Below, piece by piece: positions 63,305 to 64,000 of a DNA stretch of 64,000 nt (its first letter is position 1; each line of letters opens with the position of its first letter). The position numbers and the translations under genes were made by a program. The notes beneath the pieces were generated by a model. It was given only the letters and a program-made list of their open reading frames with translations, was not told the origin of the DNA and made no database searches. The stretch comes from Geomicrobium sediminis (GTDB lineage: Bacteria > Bacillota > Bacilli > Bacillales > Marinococcaceae): NCBI RefSeq assembly GCF_016908595.1, contig NZ_JAFBEC010000003.1, forward strand, positions 1 to 64,000, read 5' to 3'.

Positions 63305-64000
63305 GAAGTTTTTATGTTCGGATGCTCTTGATTACGTTTGCCGTCATGATTTTAAGTAGCCTACTCGCTTTTACTCTAGCAAATGGGTATTACCAGTTCG
63401 TATTACAAGAGCAAAATGAAGAAAAAATTGAACAAACTGCACGAGATGTAGCTCAGTTTCTAACGGATTTGCCTAGTACGTATCACGAAGATTACTTGAT
63501 TCATGTGGGGGAGTTAGGTTATCAAGTCACACTTTTGCAAGAAAGTGGTTTTTCCAGTCACTATGGTACACCTTACCGTGATGCTTCAATTCCGAGTGAT
63601 GTCATAGCCGAAGTGTTAGAAGGAACGGTATATCGAGGCATCACAGCTCAAGAGTTTGAGTGGTTTGTGACAGGTTTTTTTAACAATGTTGCGACGAACA
63701 CGATCGGGGTTCCAGTTCAGATTGAAGGAGAAAACTATGCCTTATTTATGCGTCCGGATGTTGAACAAAACCTCGGAGAATTCCGTTCATTTTTAGCGAT
63801 ACTTCTCGTATTAACCCTTTTGTTTAGCTTCCTGTTTATTGCGATTGCAGCGAAGCGGATCGTTAAGCCGGTCGTGTCGTTAACTGAGGCTACAAAGCAA
63901 ATTTCAGAAGGTGAATTTCACGTAGACTTAAACGTAAGAAGGCAAGATGAGATTGGTCAATTAGCGAAGCATTTCAAATCAATGAGTAAAGAATTAGGTC
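63301..64000 (+). CDS. hssS: Heme sensor histidine kinase HssS (5' part, cut by the window end)
   Basis: The first 233 codons, running off the window. It starts ATGA-coupled to hssR. Two helices (about 8-28 and 161-183) enclose a sensor of about 130 residues with FVTGFFNNVATNTIGVPV and YALFMRPDVEQNLGEFRSF, very similar to HssS. The HAMP region (RIVKPVVSLTEATKQISEGEF) is present; HisKA and HATPase lie beyond the window. hrtAB would be expected next but cannot be seen. Confidence 0.88.
   Translation, partial: MRSFYVRMLLITFAVMILSSLLAFTLANGYYQFVLQEQNEEKIEQTARDVAQFLTDLPSTYHEDYLIHVGELGYQVTLLQESGFSSHYGTPYRDASIPSDVIAEVLEGTVYRGITAQEFEWFVTGFFNNVATNTIGVPVQIEGENYALFMRPDVEQNLGEFRSFLAILLVLTLLFSFLFIAIAAKRIVKPVVSLTEATKQISEGEFHVDLNVRRQDEIGQLAKHFKSMSKELG

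Overview
The window is a chromosomal segment of a spore-forming, bacillithiol-using member of the Bacillaceae. It carries an alpha/beta-type small acid-soluble spore protein, a giant exosporium-style collagen-like protein, FosB, HssRS, and a ydiF / rex / tatA-tatC / ydiK-ydiL / groES-groEL block laid out as in Bacillus. Strong GGAGG-type ribosome sites, frequent TTG and GTG starts and TGnTATAAT-like promoters fit the same group. KtrAB, a BCCT osmolyte carrier and very acidic secreted proteins suggest, without proving, a salt- or alkali-tolerant lifestyle. No rRNA, tRNA, CRISPR array, prophage or intact insertion sequence was seen.

Layout. 0-5 kb: spore protein, cytoplasmic serine hydrolase, purine exporter PbuE behind an adenine riboswitch, and ABC-F protein YdiF. 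5-10 kb: Rex, TatA (too short for most gene finders), TatC, YdiK/YdiL on the opposite strand, then groESL behind a perfect CIRCE operator. 10-16 kb: poly-gamma-glutamate hydrolase-like protein, secreted LVIVD-repeat protein, small genes including a YfhD-like one, a TauE/SafE exporter and the potassium system KtrAB. 16.5-22.5 kb: one operon with a LacI-type regulator, a tripartite TRAP transporter, a 6-phospho-3-hexuloisomerase-like SIS protein, a PfkB kinase and a hexulose-6-phosphate synthase-like enzyme. It looks like a complete uptake and catabolic unit whose substrate cannot be named.

22.6-35.5 kb: exporters, GlcG-like and GPP34-like proteins, a D-threonine aldolase-type enzyme, the 3.5-kb collagen-like gene, pseudouridine catabolism (psuK-psuG), and a resistance-type ABC-F gene behind its own promoter, a 12-codon leader peptide and an attenuator. 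35.5-47.5 kb: MOSC protein, BCCT carrier, M4 metalloprotease, YjoB-like AAA+ ATPase, M20 peptidase, HtpX, a LysR regulator, and a LytTR regulator next to a succinyl-CoA:acetate-type CoA-transferase. 47.5-55 kb: a MocR regulator divergent from a stress-type cluster (PaiB, GrpB, DinB), small membrane proteins and a YerA-type adenine deaminase. Between two of these lies what looks like an undescribed small RNA gene: a promoter overlapped by a perfect CcpA (cre) site, three hairpins with a G-rich apical loop, and a terminator.

55-64 kb: Sco-type copper chaperone with a two-component system, divergent from a YtkA-type lipoprotein across repeated TTGTGAA boxes; glutathione peroxidase; a FosB-EutH pair; a coiled-coil protein; a decayed DUF7010-like gene; and the heme sensor system HssR-HssS, the latter cut by the window end.

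Most attractive for follow-up: the cre-controlled small RNA candidate (about 52323-52444), the TRAP/HPS/PHI/PfkB operon, the leader-peptide attenuator before the ABC-F gene, and the inverted repeat that buries the ribosome site of the LytTR regulator.
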